Positions 19,542 through 32,477 of a stretch of 64,000 nt of DNA are shown piece by piece. Position 1 is the stretch's first letter; the number at the start of each line of letters is the position of its first letter. Source of the stretch: Macrolepiota albuminosa (taxonomy: Eukaryota > Basidiomycota > Agaricomycetes > Agaricales > Agaricaceae); NCBI GenBank assembly GCA_027475525.1, contig JAMWFC010000054.1:434001-498000 (forward strand), given 5' to 3'. The notes under the pieces were generated by a model. That model saw nothing but the letters and a program-made list of their open reading frames with translations. It was not told the origin of the DNA and did no database searches. Made by a program: the position numbers and the translations under genes.

Positions 19542-22500
19542 ATGACTGGTTCTCTTGATCTGGACCCCCTTTTCCCAGATGCAGACACAGGTGACCTACC
19601 TGTGCTTCAAGTTGGGAAGATGCAATCCATGTTTGCATATCAACCCCCACCAAAGCGGGATGAAAAGATATCTCGTGATGTCAGTGTGAGCTTTGGAATG
19701 CCTGGTGGGCTATCTGTATCACGGATAATGTCCATTGTATGGCCTGGTGGTAAACCAGGAGAGAGATCCGTGGTCTCAGGAGTGTTGCTGCCAGCAAGCC
19801 AAATGTCTTCATTGATGTACCTGGTATTGCCCAAGAGCTCATCAGCTCAGTCCGAGGGTCAACCGGACCTTACCCAGTACTCGGAAATGGTACAAGGCAG
19901 CACGTTCACGCATAGTACTCCATTCTGGACTGCACCAACTGAATGACATTTGGAGTATGTGGCAGACACAGCCACTGAACCAGGACCGTCGTCGTTGACG
20001 ATAGAAGAACAGAAGCAAGGACCAGCAATAGTGGTCAGTAGGGAGGATGACGAGGTCGTGAGGTTGGAAAAGGTGTCGTCAGCGCCTGGAATTCCAGAGT
20101 TGCACAGAAAGGCTGGCACACAGCTGCAAGTGAGGCATGATGGCCTCAGGAGAGTTATGGACTTGGAGTCCGAGCTGGAATCCTCAGATGATGAGGAAAG
20201 CAAAAGGTCGCATTCGACCTTGTCTATCCAGTTACAGCTGGTGTTGGACCAATATCCATCGGTCGTGAAGGAATCAACGCGAAAGCATCTGCAGCTTTAT
20301 GTAGTAAAGCACTTACAGTTACTGGCTGCTAGGAGCCATGATGTACCCCATGCAGATTTGACTGAGTATATCGAATTATTTGTGCACATCTTCGAACTCA
20401 AAGTGGTTGAATACCTCAAGCGCAAAGCGGCGCAAGAGTCCGCAGTCTCAATGGCCACTCCGGCCAACTCAGTGGAATGCGAGATGAGTGTGTGCCAACA
20501 AGCACCATTAATCATGGATGCAATGGAGTTGCTTAATGCGCCTTGTCAGGCCAATGAGTCTCAGCAAGACTACGTTAAGCATCAGAACACTGCAAACCAT
20601 CAACACATTGTCAGCAGAGTGCCTCAGCAGGCATTGTCCAAGGTAGAGACTGTGACAACAACTCCGGCAGAGCCAGAGGCACTACTTGCAGTGCAGGAGG
20701 TTAAGACACCTCAAAAGCAAGTTACTATCAAAGAAGAGGTGGACAAAGTCCACATTTTTGAGGAGCAAATGCAACCACGATGCATAGTGCGACATGTCTA
20801 CCTGGTGGACAACTGGAATGAACGCATCAATTACCAGAGAATATGCAACCAGGACTTGCGCAATCATGATGAGTCATTAATTGATGACCAGGGGGTAGCC
20901 TTTGAAGGGCGTGAGGGTGTAGCGCCTGTCGATGACATGCAGCAACAATTCATGGCTCAAACTGCTGGACCAGACAGAGATCTGGGTGGTAGCGATAATA
21001 GTAGTGATCACTACAAGTGGAGGGAGCCAATTTGTTGCAATAATGATGGTGGAGGTTGTGATTACAGAAACGACAATCAAGACAATAATAATCGTCATAA
21101 TAGTGGCAGGCAGGCTGGTGGATTACCAGCAGAGCAAGAAGTGAGGCAACAGCCCACCCCATGGCCAGAAAGAACGGCCAATGAACACCTGTTTTACAGT
21201 CCCTGGACATTTTTGATGCCTGCACCTCATGAGTTGCGTGAAACTACGCCTGGAATGAATGAGGCGGTCAGAATCCATATGGATCATATGCATGACCGTC
21301 TCACTTGTCTGGTGGATGACTCCCTTGGAGAGTAAGTCCCTGCAAATCCGATGGTAAGCACATATGTGCGTATGCTGGAGGGCATAGGTTCTCCCAGTTG
21401 GAGGACTGGGCCATGGATGTCTGCTACCACCTGGCAGCCTGCTGCTATGGTGGAGACGACATGGACCAGGAAAGGATATTTGTGCTACACAAATTTATGG
21501 AGGGAGAGGCTCGGAATTGGTTTCATCGCCATGTCCTCCACATTAATCATGACAAATCGCATTGGACGTTTAAAGAAGTCTTGCTGGGACTGTATAATTG
21601 CTTCATTAACACTGCTACAATGCAGGAAGCTCAGGATGCCTTTAGGAAGGCAGTGTATGATGCTAAGACTGGTGTCCAGACATTTTACAATGACCTGGTG
21701 GATCATGCACAGAATATGGCCATCTATCCAGACAAATACACCATTGGCAAGACATTCCTGGATGGAATACCCGCAGACATGAGGAGAGCATTGATACATG
21801 ACGACAATTTGTTTCCAGAGGTCAATACTGTGACCAAATTCTTGGCGTATGCCATTTGTTATGAGCAGTTGACATGGACTGCAAATCATTATGAGTAGCG
21901 TAGTTCATGCTGAGGAATCGTGAACCATCAGGCAGTGAAAGTGGGGACCTTCCTGGCCAAACAGACAGAGATGGAAAACAATTGCAATCCGTGATTTGTT
22001 GTCCACAGGACAATCCCTGGAGGCCAACGGCCTCGATTGAAGCTTGCTGGACAATTTCCAGCTAAGGATAGTCGACCCTTTTTGGGTCAAAACCAAGTAG
22101 CAGCAAGAGGGGTAGTAGCACCTGCAGCGTGTATAGCAAGCAAACCCACTGGGGCCCCAGGAGCAGCCCAGAGAAGGCCTGCCAGAGACCCTTCAGCATG
22201 CTACAACTGTGGCAGGAGCAGGCATTTTGCTAAGGAATGCCCCGCCTCACCTAAGGCACACATCCAAGTGGCTCATACAGCTGTGGCACCTAGCAATGTC
22301 GTCAGTGATGACAAGGATGGTAAGATCATCAAAGAAGCGGAGGAGGAGCCGCAAGTAGAGGCTGACGGTTCAGAAGTGGATGATGCCAAGAGCGTCCAGA
22401 TTGATGGCAATGAATACATTGCAGTGGACGTGTACGACAGCGACTATTATGCTCATGATGACAAGGAAGAACACCTGTTTGCATTGACTGAGTGCCATGG

Positions 22501-22630
22501 AGATCAGCACGTCCGAATGAGACGTGTAACTCTGCAAAAGGCAACTAATAAGTTGCAGAGGCCACGTTATACTCCTGAGGAGAAGGAGTGCCTGGTCACG
22601 TACATTGATGTCAATGGACATCCGGCATAG
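19542..22630 (+). pseudogene. Gypsy-2 Gag and nucleocapsid
   Basis: The frame from ATG 19542 stays open to 21335 except for a TGA at 19944; it is long, charged and glutamine/aspartate-rich. A frame change at about 21340 leads into the retrotransposon Gag core (EDWAMDVCYHLAACCYGG, then EARNWFHRHV and TFLDGIPADMRRAL). Further in the same frame, after three stops near 21.9-22.0 kb, comes a zinc knuckle, CYNCGRSRHFAKEC (CX2CX4HX4C), near 22.2 kb. This protein would package element RNA. The frame then enters protease after a TAG at 22628. Confidence 0.82.
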
Positions 22631-25331
22631 ATGTTGTGGGACTCAGGGAGTACCACTATGGGCATTACGCTCCAGTTTGCTCACGTCAACGTGATTTGTG
22701 TTCATGAACTAGAGGAGCCATTGATGCTCCAGCTGGGGACTGTAAGGAGTCGTGCCATGGTGCAGTTTGACATGGAAGTGCGAATAAAGACGTCAGGGAT
22801 GTCAACCAAGGAGTATGTAGACATAGCAAATTTTGATTGCTACGACATGATCATCAGTACGCCGTTTATGCATAAGAACAAGGTGTTATTGGACTTTGTG
22901 AATGACATGGTTGTTGTAAATGGTACACCTTTGAAGGTGGAGAAAGTCATGTTAAACAACACAGATGGTCGTCTGAGACGCTATTGCGTGACTGAAAAGC
23001 GGCATGATGAATGCAACTGACTAGATAGTCACAAGAGAGTGACTGTACAGGAGGTGGAGGATGAGCAATCAGTTCCACCAAAAAGCCTGCCGGCCGATTC
23101 GCTGGCTATACCAATGTCTGAGGAAGAATTTCAAGGAACTCTGAAGAAGGGAAAGCACCCAGATGTGATTGGGTGTACCAATGGAAAGCCTAAACAGGCT
23201 GTACAGCATAAGAATGAGTGTAGTAAACGTGTGGTGGAGTTGCTGGAATGTCAGCCGACTAGCTCTTGAGTGAAGGTTGAGGATCTCATCAAGGATGAGG
23301 TATACAGTACGATGGGAACTGTGGGAAGCACAAGGTTGCTAATGGATTGACCAGCGCCTTGGCCAGGAGTGCAATGGGCATATGACCCATGAATGCCATG
23401 GGAGTGGGACGAGTTGGTGATGTCAATGGTGACGCAGACTATGGAAAGGATGCAGGCAACCCAGACAAGAGAAGTATACTGTCATGCATGAGAGGACAAG
23501 ATCTCCAAAGCATCAGATATTGTATTTGATGGACTCTCACTGAAAGCGAGAAGTGTGCAGTCATCGTCAGGTACAACAAGAGTGGTGGAGAGACAACTGG
23601 TTGTAAAGTTGAATCCAGAAGATCTCACAGAAGAGCACGTATGTGCCTTACGGGAGCAATTTGAACCAAAGGTTCAGTCGTGTATAGCACACATAGTAAA
23701 GGGGAAAGGTAAGGCTGTGAGCCTTACAGAGGAGGATATTCCTCAATTGCACCAGCAATGGCAACAGGAGTTTGCTGATATTGTCAACGAAATGAAGGAA
23801 GAGCTTCTTCCATGGTGAGAGGTTAACTATGAGATTAACCTCATTGACAATAATAAGCGGTACAAGTATTATCTGCCTTGCTGTCCATGAGCACTACAGG
23901 ATCAACTTTGTGAAAAGACAAATAGATACATAAATGCAAAGTGGTGGGAACCATGACCAGCGGTGGAGCACTACAGGATCAACTTTGTGAAAAGACAAAT
24001 AGATACATAAATGCAAAGTGGTGGGAACCATGACCAGCGGTGCAAGCTGCACCCTTACTTTGTATTCCCAAGAAGGATGGGACGTTAAGGACTGCATTGG
24101 ATGTGCGACAGCGCAATGATAATACAGTCAAGGATGTAACACCCTTTCCAGATCAGGAAGTCATATGCAAAGATGTTGTGACAGTGAAGTATAGGTCAAA
24201 ATTGACCTAACAGATGCATACAAACAAGTTTGCATATGCGAAGAGGATATACCAAAGATGCTGTTTTTGTCTCTGATGGGGACATTTATAAGCAACATCA
24301 TGTAAATTGGTGATTGCAATACACCAGCGACATTTTAGAGGTTAATGACCTCAATCTTCCAAGATGTAATTGGGAAGTTTATGCATGTCTACTTAGACAA
24401 TATATTTATTTTTTCAGACTCCATCAAGGAGCATGAGCAGCATCTACAAGTCATATTTGAACGACTATGTAAGGCCAGCCTCTATCTCAAATGGAAGAAG
24501 TGCGAGTTGTATGCAACTAGTATAGACTGTCTTGGTCACATCATTGACGAGAAGGGTATTCACCTAAACACAGATAAACTTGATCGAATTCGAGAGTGGC
24601 ATACTCCACGTACATATAATAATATCCAATAATTTGTTGGACTTGTAAACTATATTGGCAACTTTTTGCCAGACATCACGGCATACACAGGGCCACTTAT
24701 GGCCATGACCCAGAATGGGTCCCCTTTTCACTGGAGACCGCTGCATCAGCAGTGCTTTGAGATGATTAAGCGCATTTGTGTGAAGACGCTAGTCATTTGG
24801 CCAATTGATCCATGCATTGACAAGCCCATCTGGCTTTGCGACACATCAAAGACTGGGGTTGGGGCCATGTTCGGCCAAGGAAAAATGTGGCAGACTTGCT
24901 GACCAGCAGGATTTATGTTCCATAAGTTTACTGCTGCCCAGCAGAATTATGCCGTACATGAGTTAGAAACACTTGCTATCCTAGAAGCCCTCCTAAAATG
25001 GGAGGATAAACTGATGGGATACAAGATCCATATTATTACAGATCACAAAGCACTAGAGTTTTTTAAGACTCAGGTGCACCTATCTCTGTGACAACGTCGC
25101 TGGATTGACTATATGTCGTGGTACCAGTTCGATATCACCTATGTAAAAGGTGAATTGAACAAAGTAGCAGATTGCCTGTCTCAATATTTCAAGAGCAATA
25201 CTCAAGATGACATCCATGATGCACATGACTATGTCCAGGCAGACAGATGCATTGACCCAGAGGGCAAAGATTTGCCCCTGCATAGGTTCCATGAAATCAA
25301 GAAACATGTAGTCGAGCTACACGCCATATAA
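22631..25331 (+). pseudogene. Gypsy-2 protease, reverse transcriptase and RNase H
   Basis: The protease box reads LWDSGSTTMGITLQF directly after the TAG at 22628. Reverse transcriptase motifs run from IPKKDGTLRTALDVRQRND (about 24.07 kb) through DLTDAYKQV to VYLDNIFIFSDSI near 24.4 kb. The catalytic YLDD is changed to YLDN, a G-to-A change at the second aspartate, so the enzyme would be inactive. RNase H follows, with WLCDTSKTGVGAMFGQ, AAQQNYAVHELETLAILEAL and the TDHKAL box near 25.05 kb. Stops and a one- or two-base frame change near 24.2 kb, apart from the 77-bp duplication, interrupt the frame. Confidence 0.87.
23889..24042. repeat. 77-bp direct tandem duplication (no. 5)
   Basis: Bases 23889-23965 and 23966-24042 are identical, with mismatches immediately outside. 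It lies in the N-terminal part of the reverse transcriptase region. Confidence 0.96.
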
Positions 25332-25397
25332 GCACAGGAAACACATCGCAGTAAGCGACTGCACAAACAGCAAGAAGCTCGCAATATTGAGGCTTAG

Positions 25398-27008
25398 GTG
25401 CTGGTGGATCATGAGGTCCCTCAGCCAAGTGAAGAACCGAGGCAAGGGGTGTCTTTAAGGGGTACTGAGATGACACTCCAGCAGGCACTGGAGTCACAGG
25501 ACCATAATCCTGCACCGGTCGACTTAGGCAATGCGCAATTCTGCACATGTATCCAACACAAATATAAGGATGATAATCTTTTTGTAGAGATTCTGAACAA
25601 TACCCAAGCGCATCTGCGCTTCAAGGTGGAGCAGCAGCTCATCTACCTTACCAGACTCATGGAGTCCAAAGTCATCTGCATTTCCTGGGAGAGGTCGTTG
25701 ATTATGACTATCCTGGACCAGGCCCATAGAGTAGTGGGCCACTTTGGAACTCAGAAAATGCTGGACTATGTGCGACACTGGTACTGGTGGCTGCAAATGG
25801 CCAAAGAAACGAGCCAATTCTGCTCGACATGCGAGCTATGTCAACAGTCAAAAGTATCGACATTGAAGCCACCAGGGAAGCTTCATTCACTGCCAATACC
25901 AGTCAAACTCTGGGATTCGATTGGGATGGACTTTATAGGTCTGTTTCCCAAGTCGCAGGGTTTTAACTACCTCTGGGTAGTAATCTGCAGAATGACCAGT
26001 ATGGTCTATCTCATTCCAATGAGAACCACCATGACAGCTTTGGACTTGTCGTGGATCTATCTCAAGGAGATAGTATGCCTCCATGGATTGCCAAACTCAA
26101 TCGTAAGCAATCGAGATGCTAAGTTCACTTCCAAATGGTAGAAGGAGCTGCACAAACTGCTTGGAGCAAAGTTGCTCATGTCAACGTTGTTTCATCTGCA
26201 AACAGATGGTTAAACAGAATGTGCAAATAGAAATAATGCGCAAATACTGCAAGCGTTTGTACGTCCTGATCAGAAGGACTGGGTAGATAGATGTCCACTT
26301 GTCAAATTTGCGATAAACCTGAGCATCTCTGAAACCACAGGGTATTCACCCTTTGAGCTCAATAATGGCTACATGCCCTCCATGATATGTGAACTTTGCA
26401 ATGACAAAGCTATTTATGCAGGAGTAAAGCAGTTTGCATGCAATGCGCTAGAGAACTTGGCAGATGCCCATGATGCAATTATAGAATTGTGCGTATGGCA
26501 GACCAAACATGCAAATAATTGCAGACGTGATGATCCAGACATTGAGAAAGAGAACCTAGTGTACCTCTCAACAAAGAACTTGAACCTGCCAAAAGGCAGG
26601 GCGAGTAAGCTGTGTCCGAAGTGGATTGGACCATATAGGGTCCTTGAGGTGGAGCCGAGCACGTCTAACTATGTGCTGGAACTACCCCATGCGCTGCAAG
26701 TGCACAGGATAGTTCCCAAGTTCCATGTGTGGCTGTTGCGACTGTATATGGCCAGTAGTGATGCGCTCTTTCCTAATTGCGCAACTCCAGAGCTGTATGA
26801 CTTTGGAACTGGTGATGACCAGGAATGGTTTGTAGATGACTTCATAGGTCAGTGATGAACGAAGGGAAACCTCAAATTTGAGGTAAGGTGGAGCTTAGGT
26901 GATACTACCTGGGAACCGCTAGTGAACTGCAAAGACCTTGCAGCAATGGACAGGTACCTAGAGTTGCAGGGCGTGAAACGCCCTCAACAGCTAGCAAAAT
27001 GTGCATAA
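25398..27008 (+). pseudogene. Gypsy-2 integrase and chromodomain-like tail
   Basis: One frame from 25398 to a TAA at 27006-27008, with stops inside. The zinc module shows HRVVGHFGTQKMLDYVRHWY and CSTCELCQQSK. The core has GMDFIGLFPKSQ, then SNRDAKFTSKW, and after a TAG and a TAA (at the DGQTE position) TECANR with the catalytic glutamate. The GPY/F-type motif WIGPYRVLEV and the VHRIVPKFHVWLLR box follow. The chromodomain-like tail starts EWFVDDFIG, crosses two adjacent TGA codons, and continues KFEVRWSLGDTTWEPL to the end. It mirrors the tail of the first Gypsy element but lacks the long extension. Confidence 0.86.
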
Positions 27009-27237
27009 TGTGCGTGTGGTGGTGGAATGTGGACAAAGTCCACTTTGATAGCTGGTAACTGACTGGGTGGCTACTAATTGTGGCTACTGATTGTGACTGT
27101 TTACGCAACTATGATCGCCGGTGAGAGGCCGGGTGGTATGTATTTGTGGTTGTTTACACCACTGGCAGAGTTGGGAGATTGTTTTTTTTCTCTTCTTTCC
27201 TCAGTTCCAATACATGTAGCTGACGTGTCGCTTCAAA

Positions 27238-29235
27238 ATGGCCTATTGGGGGCTGCAAAAGAATGATCAGAGCCTGCAAGGCTCTAGTGGAGGGGGGAGA
27301 CCTCCGAATATACACGTGCAAGAAAACCCTAGCCAGTACCAGAGGCAGCCGCCATATCTGGCAGTGAGCCAGTATCCATCAGCGGGCATGGCCTATCCAG
27401 GCCACGAGGAACTGCTCCCATACCAGACTCCCTTTTATTTGCAAGAGATGGACGTTGATGATGAAGGGCGCTATGAGCGCCTAGAGGATAGCATGTGCCA
27501 TGAGTGCTACTATCAGGAACCGTCATTGTGCTCGGTTGCATCAAGACTGACATATGCAAGTGCGGTGTTGGGGCCACCATCAGTACCATGGGCGCATTGG
27601 CCCATGGTTGAATTGTATATCAACCCTGTGCCACAAGCGCAGGAGTTACCGGTGCCAGATGCACTCCTGAGCAGATTGGAAGCAGCAGGACAGCCAGTCT
27701 CTGCAACTGCATGCTTCCTGCAGGACAGTCTGGCCATGATGGTGATGGAAGGATTGCTCAATCAGATCAAGCTGATGAAGAGGCAGCACGTCATAGCACT
27801 GGAACAGATTGAACGTGCGTCTAAGCACAAAGTCTCTACATTTGAGGAACCAACTGCCAAGGCTAAGAGGGCTAAATATCAGCCCAGTCGACCGGTCAAA
27901 CCTCCACAGGCCAGGATGCCATCAGCTGCGCAATTCACGCACCTTGAGCAGCCTGCTCAGCCTGTTGCCTCGTCATTATAGCTACCCACCCCAGGCCCTC
28001 AGGCCTCCTCAGAGTCGCTGGCTGCAGTCAGTGAACCTTTGGCAGGGCTGTCCCTGGGTCAGCAGGAACCTGCATCATCTCGGGCCCCACCTAGGAGGTC
28101 CAAACCCATTGCTGTGGCACCATGAGCGCCTGTCAACATTACCCCTCATGCTGAGCCTGGAGGGAGAATTCTGGCACAAAATGTGCCTGCCTCTTCGGTG
28201 GCTCAGCCACCATTTGAACTGCCTGCCCTGGCCAAGTCAAGGCCGCAAGCTGCCTCTCAATGCCTCCAAACTGGAGGTGATAGAGTTCCTGGCTGGCATT
28301 CTTGCACAGGCCAGGAAAGTCTTGATGTTGTTTTTGTTGCCTGTGACCATGCCTGCACTGCAGGCACACAATCCCATGGTCGTCTTGACCACTGACCCTT
28401 GCTTCCCCAAGCAATATGATGGTCTGGTGGTGACCTTGAGAAATCCGCCCATGCCTGCAAAAGGCAAAGCACCAGTGGCCTCCTTATCTGATGAGAATGA
28501 CTATGGAGAGTCGAGCTCAGAGCATGAGGAGGAGGCAGAGAAAGGGGAATCAGCCACAGACCGATTCCAGCGAGTATCATGCAATAAGCGCATTGTGAAG
28601 AAGAAGGCAATTTGCACCAAGGAGCTGCAGGCCCTTAAACAGAGGGCCAAGGATGAGTTCTTGGGGAGAATCCCTGATGGATTGGGGGTGAAGGTGTGGG
28701 GGCCGCTTGATATTGAGCGAATGAATTTGTGCTTCAGATGAGCACTCAGCCACTGCACATACTATTTGTATCATTCAAATACTGTGCTGTTGGGAGCTGA
28801 GGCCAATCAGGCTGCGGCATATGAGTTCTCTTCTGGACACCATGCTGGCTTTCCTGCCAGTGTTATTTACAAATATTCCCCTCGTGGTCTTTCCCACACT
28901 CCATTAGAGCTGGATCGGCTCTACTGATACTATTCAAACATACATGCCCCTCGACAAGAAAGGATCACCGCCTACCTGCTCATCACAGAGCTTCAGATGT
29001 TTGCTCAGCAAACAGATAAGTCACTACATGACCAAACAATGATGCTCCTGATGAAGGACCCGCATTTCCATAATCTCATCAGCCCAATGCAGGGGGCTGA
29101 CAACCTTGCACTCATTGAGCGCCGACACATTCCAGGGTGCTTTTTGTGCACAAAAGAAGATAGGTCGACCATGCTGCGTGTAATGTGTGCTCAAGACCTA
29201 GCCACACCATTCAACCTGGAGCAGCTAGCACAGTA
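27238..29235 (+). pseudogene. Unidentified broken gene 3' of Gypsy-2
   Basis: A pyrimidine tract and AG (about 27183-27202) precede ATG 27238. The frame runs to a TAA at 27981, then stays open with few stops to about 28395, where it shifts by one base and continues to about 29235 through TGA codons. It is proline/glutamine-rich first (KYQPSRPVKPPQARMP), then acidic (SSSEHEEEAEKGESATD), then has the more ordered segments KELQALKQRAKDEFLGRIPD and RQERITAYLLITELQMFA. I recall similar unnamed proteins in Agaricomycetes, but can assign no function. It could be an extra frame of the neighbouring element or a host gene. Confidence 0.5.
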
Positions 29236-30031
29236 CTGTCAGGGGACTCCTCATTCCTTTCTTCTTTCACTCTTTATTTCTTCATTCTCCTTTTATTCAC
29301 TTCCTTATTTCTTCTATCATTCTCTCATTTTGCTGTTACTACTTTTTCAACACTATCTGTTAGTACTATTCTCAACCTCTGAGGTGCTCTGATTCTTTAG
29401 CTATCACTCAGACAAGTGGGGGCTCTTCAGCACTGCTCCAGGCTGCTTAGATAAGCCGGAGTTTGCCTTTCTGACTTCTAAAGTCCGGAGTTTTCCTCCC
29501 TTGTTTGCACACTTGTTTGGTTAGTCAATTTTCGAGTTTTTAAGGTTTTGTTGTACTGTACAGTTGTTTCCCATACTTCAGAGGCCCCAGAAGCGTCCAA
29601 CCTGGCATAGGGAATCCCCAGACTTGTTCTCTTTGGATCTCCCTCTGCCAGGTGAGTAGTTACTTTGATATTGTCAGTATATATTCTAATACACTTTGGA
29701 TCTCCCTCTGCCAGCTGTGTAACTGAGCCATAGCCTCTAGAGGTCGCCCTTACATAAACGTCAATTTGGGCCCGCATTGGTCTTGTGCAAACATATATTT
29801 GAACTCCCATATATCGGCGTAAAGGCGATCACCAAAGGTTAGATATTAGATATTTTGTCCTTGCATTTAAAAAAATCTTTTTAGCAGTGGTCGTGTGCCA
29901 GTCCTTGCTCACTTTTTAACTCTAGTACTTCATTAGTTTATTTTACTCGTTTCTTCGTCAACCCTCCTTTCTCACCCTGTAAATAAGTAGTAGTCAGCTG
30001 GTAGCTTTTGCCTCTGACACCAATACATGTA
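29236..30031. other. Pyrimidine-rich, LTR-like spacer without gene
   Basis: About 130 bases from 29250 are almost only C and T on this strand. At 29631 a 21-base motif (CTTTGGATCTCCCTCTGCCA core) is repeated after 63 bases. The stretch is bounded by TGTCAG (29237) and CTGACA (30019), as an LTR might be, but no partner copy or target duplication was found. Confidence 0.4.
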
Positions 30032-30051
30032 GGTCACGCATTTGCGTGACC
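30032..30051. other. Perfect hairpin, 9-bp stem
   Basis: GGTCACGCA and TGCGTGACC are separated by two bases. It is isolated in CpG-poor DNA. A terminator or transposon-end role is possible but unproven. Confidence 0.5.
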
Positions 30052-32477
30052 AGTCTGGCGCTATCACATCAGCATTTCCCCTAACTGCAGAGAAGAGGTA
30101 TCTAAGTAAACAGGCCGTCCAACCGAACGCTTATATACCATTTATTAATTATTAATTTAATTAATTATTTACATATATTATTTATTGTTATGTTACATAT
30201 TCCTAAGTTTAAATATGATGTATATACATGTACGTAGATAGATGAATACGATGCGTATTTACTGCAATAAAACATGAAAACACAGTGTGTTGATAATACA
30301 GTTAAATATGTGAATTATCTGTGAAACTTCTAAGGCACAGTAAGCATTAAAATGAAACTTAGTCACATAGAAGATACATGTGTAATACATATGTTCTGCT
30401 CATGTATGGTCTGTAATGTGCCCGCACTAATAAAATGAGAATATGAAATACTGGAAGACGGAATACTCACTATTTCTCTTGAAAAGGTGTTTAAAAAGTG
30501 ATGACGAGTTATGCTAGTCAGAACAATGTGCGTTACTGTTATGCCCCAAGCTGTCCAGCTGCACAATGTACTGGAATACAAATAAGTGTATGCTTCGTCT
30601 AATTGTTGCTCCTCATTGCTCAGATATAAATGAAAAGCTGCAACGAGACGACTTTCTTGGTTGAATCCCTTTAATGTGAGATGTCACACGTTATAGTCTT
30701 TATGAGTATAAGAGCTGTTAGTAATATATAAATTCAACATTAGAAAACTGCCTATACATGCTAAAATGTACGTAAAAACTCATCAGAACACCAGATCGGC
30801 AACGTTTGCCTGTGTCAATACATTGAAGTACTGACTTGATACTATAGACAACGCAACGTCCGCTATCTCCCTCATCTGTCTGCCATTCGATAATGTAGCA
30901 GAAGTGCAGGGTCACCAACACTGAATACTAGCAATGGGAAGTGCAGACATGATGTTATATGAGTAGAATAACAAGTGTAAACGTATATGAAGATATATTG
31001 GGAGGACACATTGACAGTGTATGTTTATTGTGTAACGTAGTAAGTTCATGCTGACTATATATTTTAATGATAACTCAACATATTGGTTGGTTTATCAATT
31101 TTGTGTATTGTAGGTCATTTCATTGGTGTACAAGTAATATATCGGGTTTTCCATATAAGTTCGTGCAGAAACATTTTGTTTTGACTCGTGTAAATCTATA
31201 AATTGAACAGACTGATATGCTTTCTGTACTGTATTACTTCTTATAATTTTACCTATCGGAGCATTATAGTCACAAGTGAGTCATAAGTACCAGATCGATA
31301 TACAGTGATGGTATTTGCTTCCATAAGGTGTCCGTTGAGCAAGTCCACTGCAATGTAGAATGCTGATACAAGTACAACCAAGCAGTAGCAATAATACATT
31401 TTTCAGAGCGTACAATAGCTTTTTGTAGGAGGAAGCTAGATGCAATATAGCAGGTATAAGAAACCGCTGAAAGAAAACAACAGACTAAAAGGCGAAACCA
31501 CTGAAAGGAAACAACAGACTGAAAGGCATAGAAAAGTGGAGTAATATATAATAAATAAAAATAGTAATACATAACATCAAATATACACATATCATAAGTC
31601 ATTTCAACATACCATAAAGGTAGACATTTTTTAAAAGAAAAAAAAAATTGTTTATTCTTATTTTTACAAGTAGAACCGGGTTGTCTTATTGAATAGTCTT
31701 GTACAAAGTGGCATGACAACAATTAAATATATATATGGGTACTTATTACATAATATCCAAACAGCCATTCAACTGATTCATTATATAATATGAAGTCACT
31801 TTTATAAATTTGTTATTCAATTTTACTATCTGTTCCTTTTATAATTCAATAATTATTAAAAATTATAATAAACAAATAACTAAATATAATTAAATCAATC
31901 ATCCTACCAGACACTTCCATAATATACAATTGCGTTAAAAAACCATGTAACGTGGATAGTCACAAAATTGGTCAGATGAACATGCAATGGACATCATGTG
32001 CCCAACTTCGTGATTACTACATAATAATCCAATTTTAATACACATGAAGACATATTATATAAGCATTAGAATGCACAATCAACTGATCTTTTACTGAGTA
32101 AACACCAATAAAATAAATAAATAAATGACTGTAATATGGAAATACACTGTTCGTCCCACCAACTGCTTATATAATACGCACATTTGTTCAGTTGATAGGT
32201 ATACCAAGAATTGTCTTTACAGACTACTTAGTCCTTAGTTAGCTATAGTTAATGAAAATATATTATAAATAATACTCACTACGTGTGCGTTTAATATATA
32301 TTATGTCAGCATTCAGGTGTATGACCGCCGATGGTTTTTGAAGATTGTATGACCTTGCATTGTCCAAATTCACGTGAACTGTGCTTATTTTGCAAAGGGT
32401 TGTTTGAACAATATGACCTATAGCTTAAACACACAGACTTAATTCAAACTAAACAACTACCTATCGGTAATATACGA
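30052..32477. other. A/T-rich region without recognisable gene
   Basis: Only short frames without motifs. A 37-bp imperfect tandem pair lies near 31.47-31.53 kb. The 3' end of the Helitron should lie here or just left of 32478, but I could not place it. Confidence 0.45.

Larger units (their letters stand above)
19542..27008 (+). mobile_element. Second Ty3/Gypsy retrotransposon, decayed, no LTRs identified
   Basis: Gag, zinc knuckle, protease, reverse transcriptase, RNase H, integrase and a chromodomain-like tail follow in the canonical order on the plus strand. Many stops and a few frameshifts break the frame, and CpG is scarce. I found no direct repeat that would define its LTRs at either end. 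Confidence 0.88.

Noticed and set aside
29631..29714. 21-base repeat with 63-base spacing as a tandem duplication of the same kind or as an intron
   Set aside because: Only 21 bases match and the period is 63; the GTGAGT...CAG between them is not in a recognised gene.
29237..30019. TGTCAG...CTGACA boundaries around a pyrimidine-rich block as the LTR of Gypsy-2
   Set aside because: No second copy lies upstream of Gag and the flanking bases do not repeat; inverted ends alone are weak evidence.
27207..30032. CCAATACATGTAG at 27207 and 30020 as a target duplication around the unidentified gene
   Set aside because: Only 13 bases match and no terminal repeats adjoin them; the match could be chance in CpG-poor sequence.
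30032..30051. Hairpin as the 3' end of the Helitron
   Set aside because: For a minus-strand Helitron a YYAG would be expected to its left at about 10 bases; it is not there, and the plus-strand CTGG is too close.
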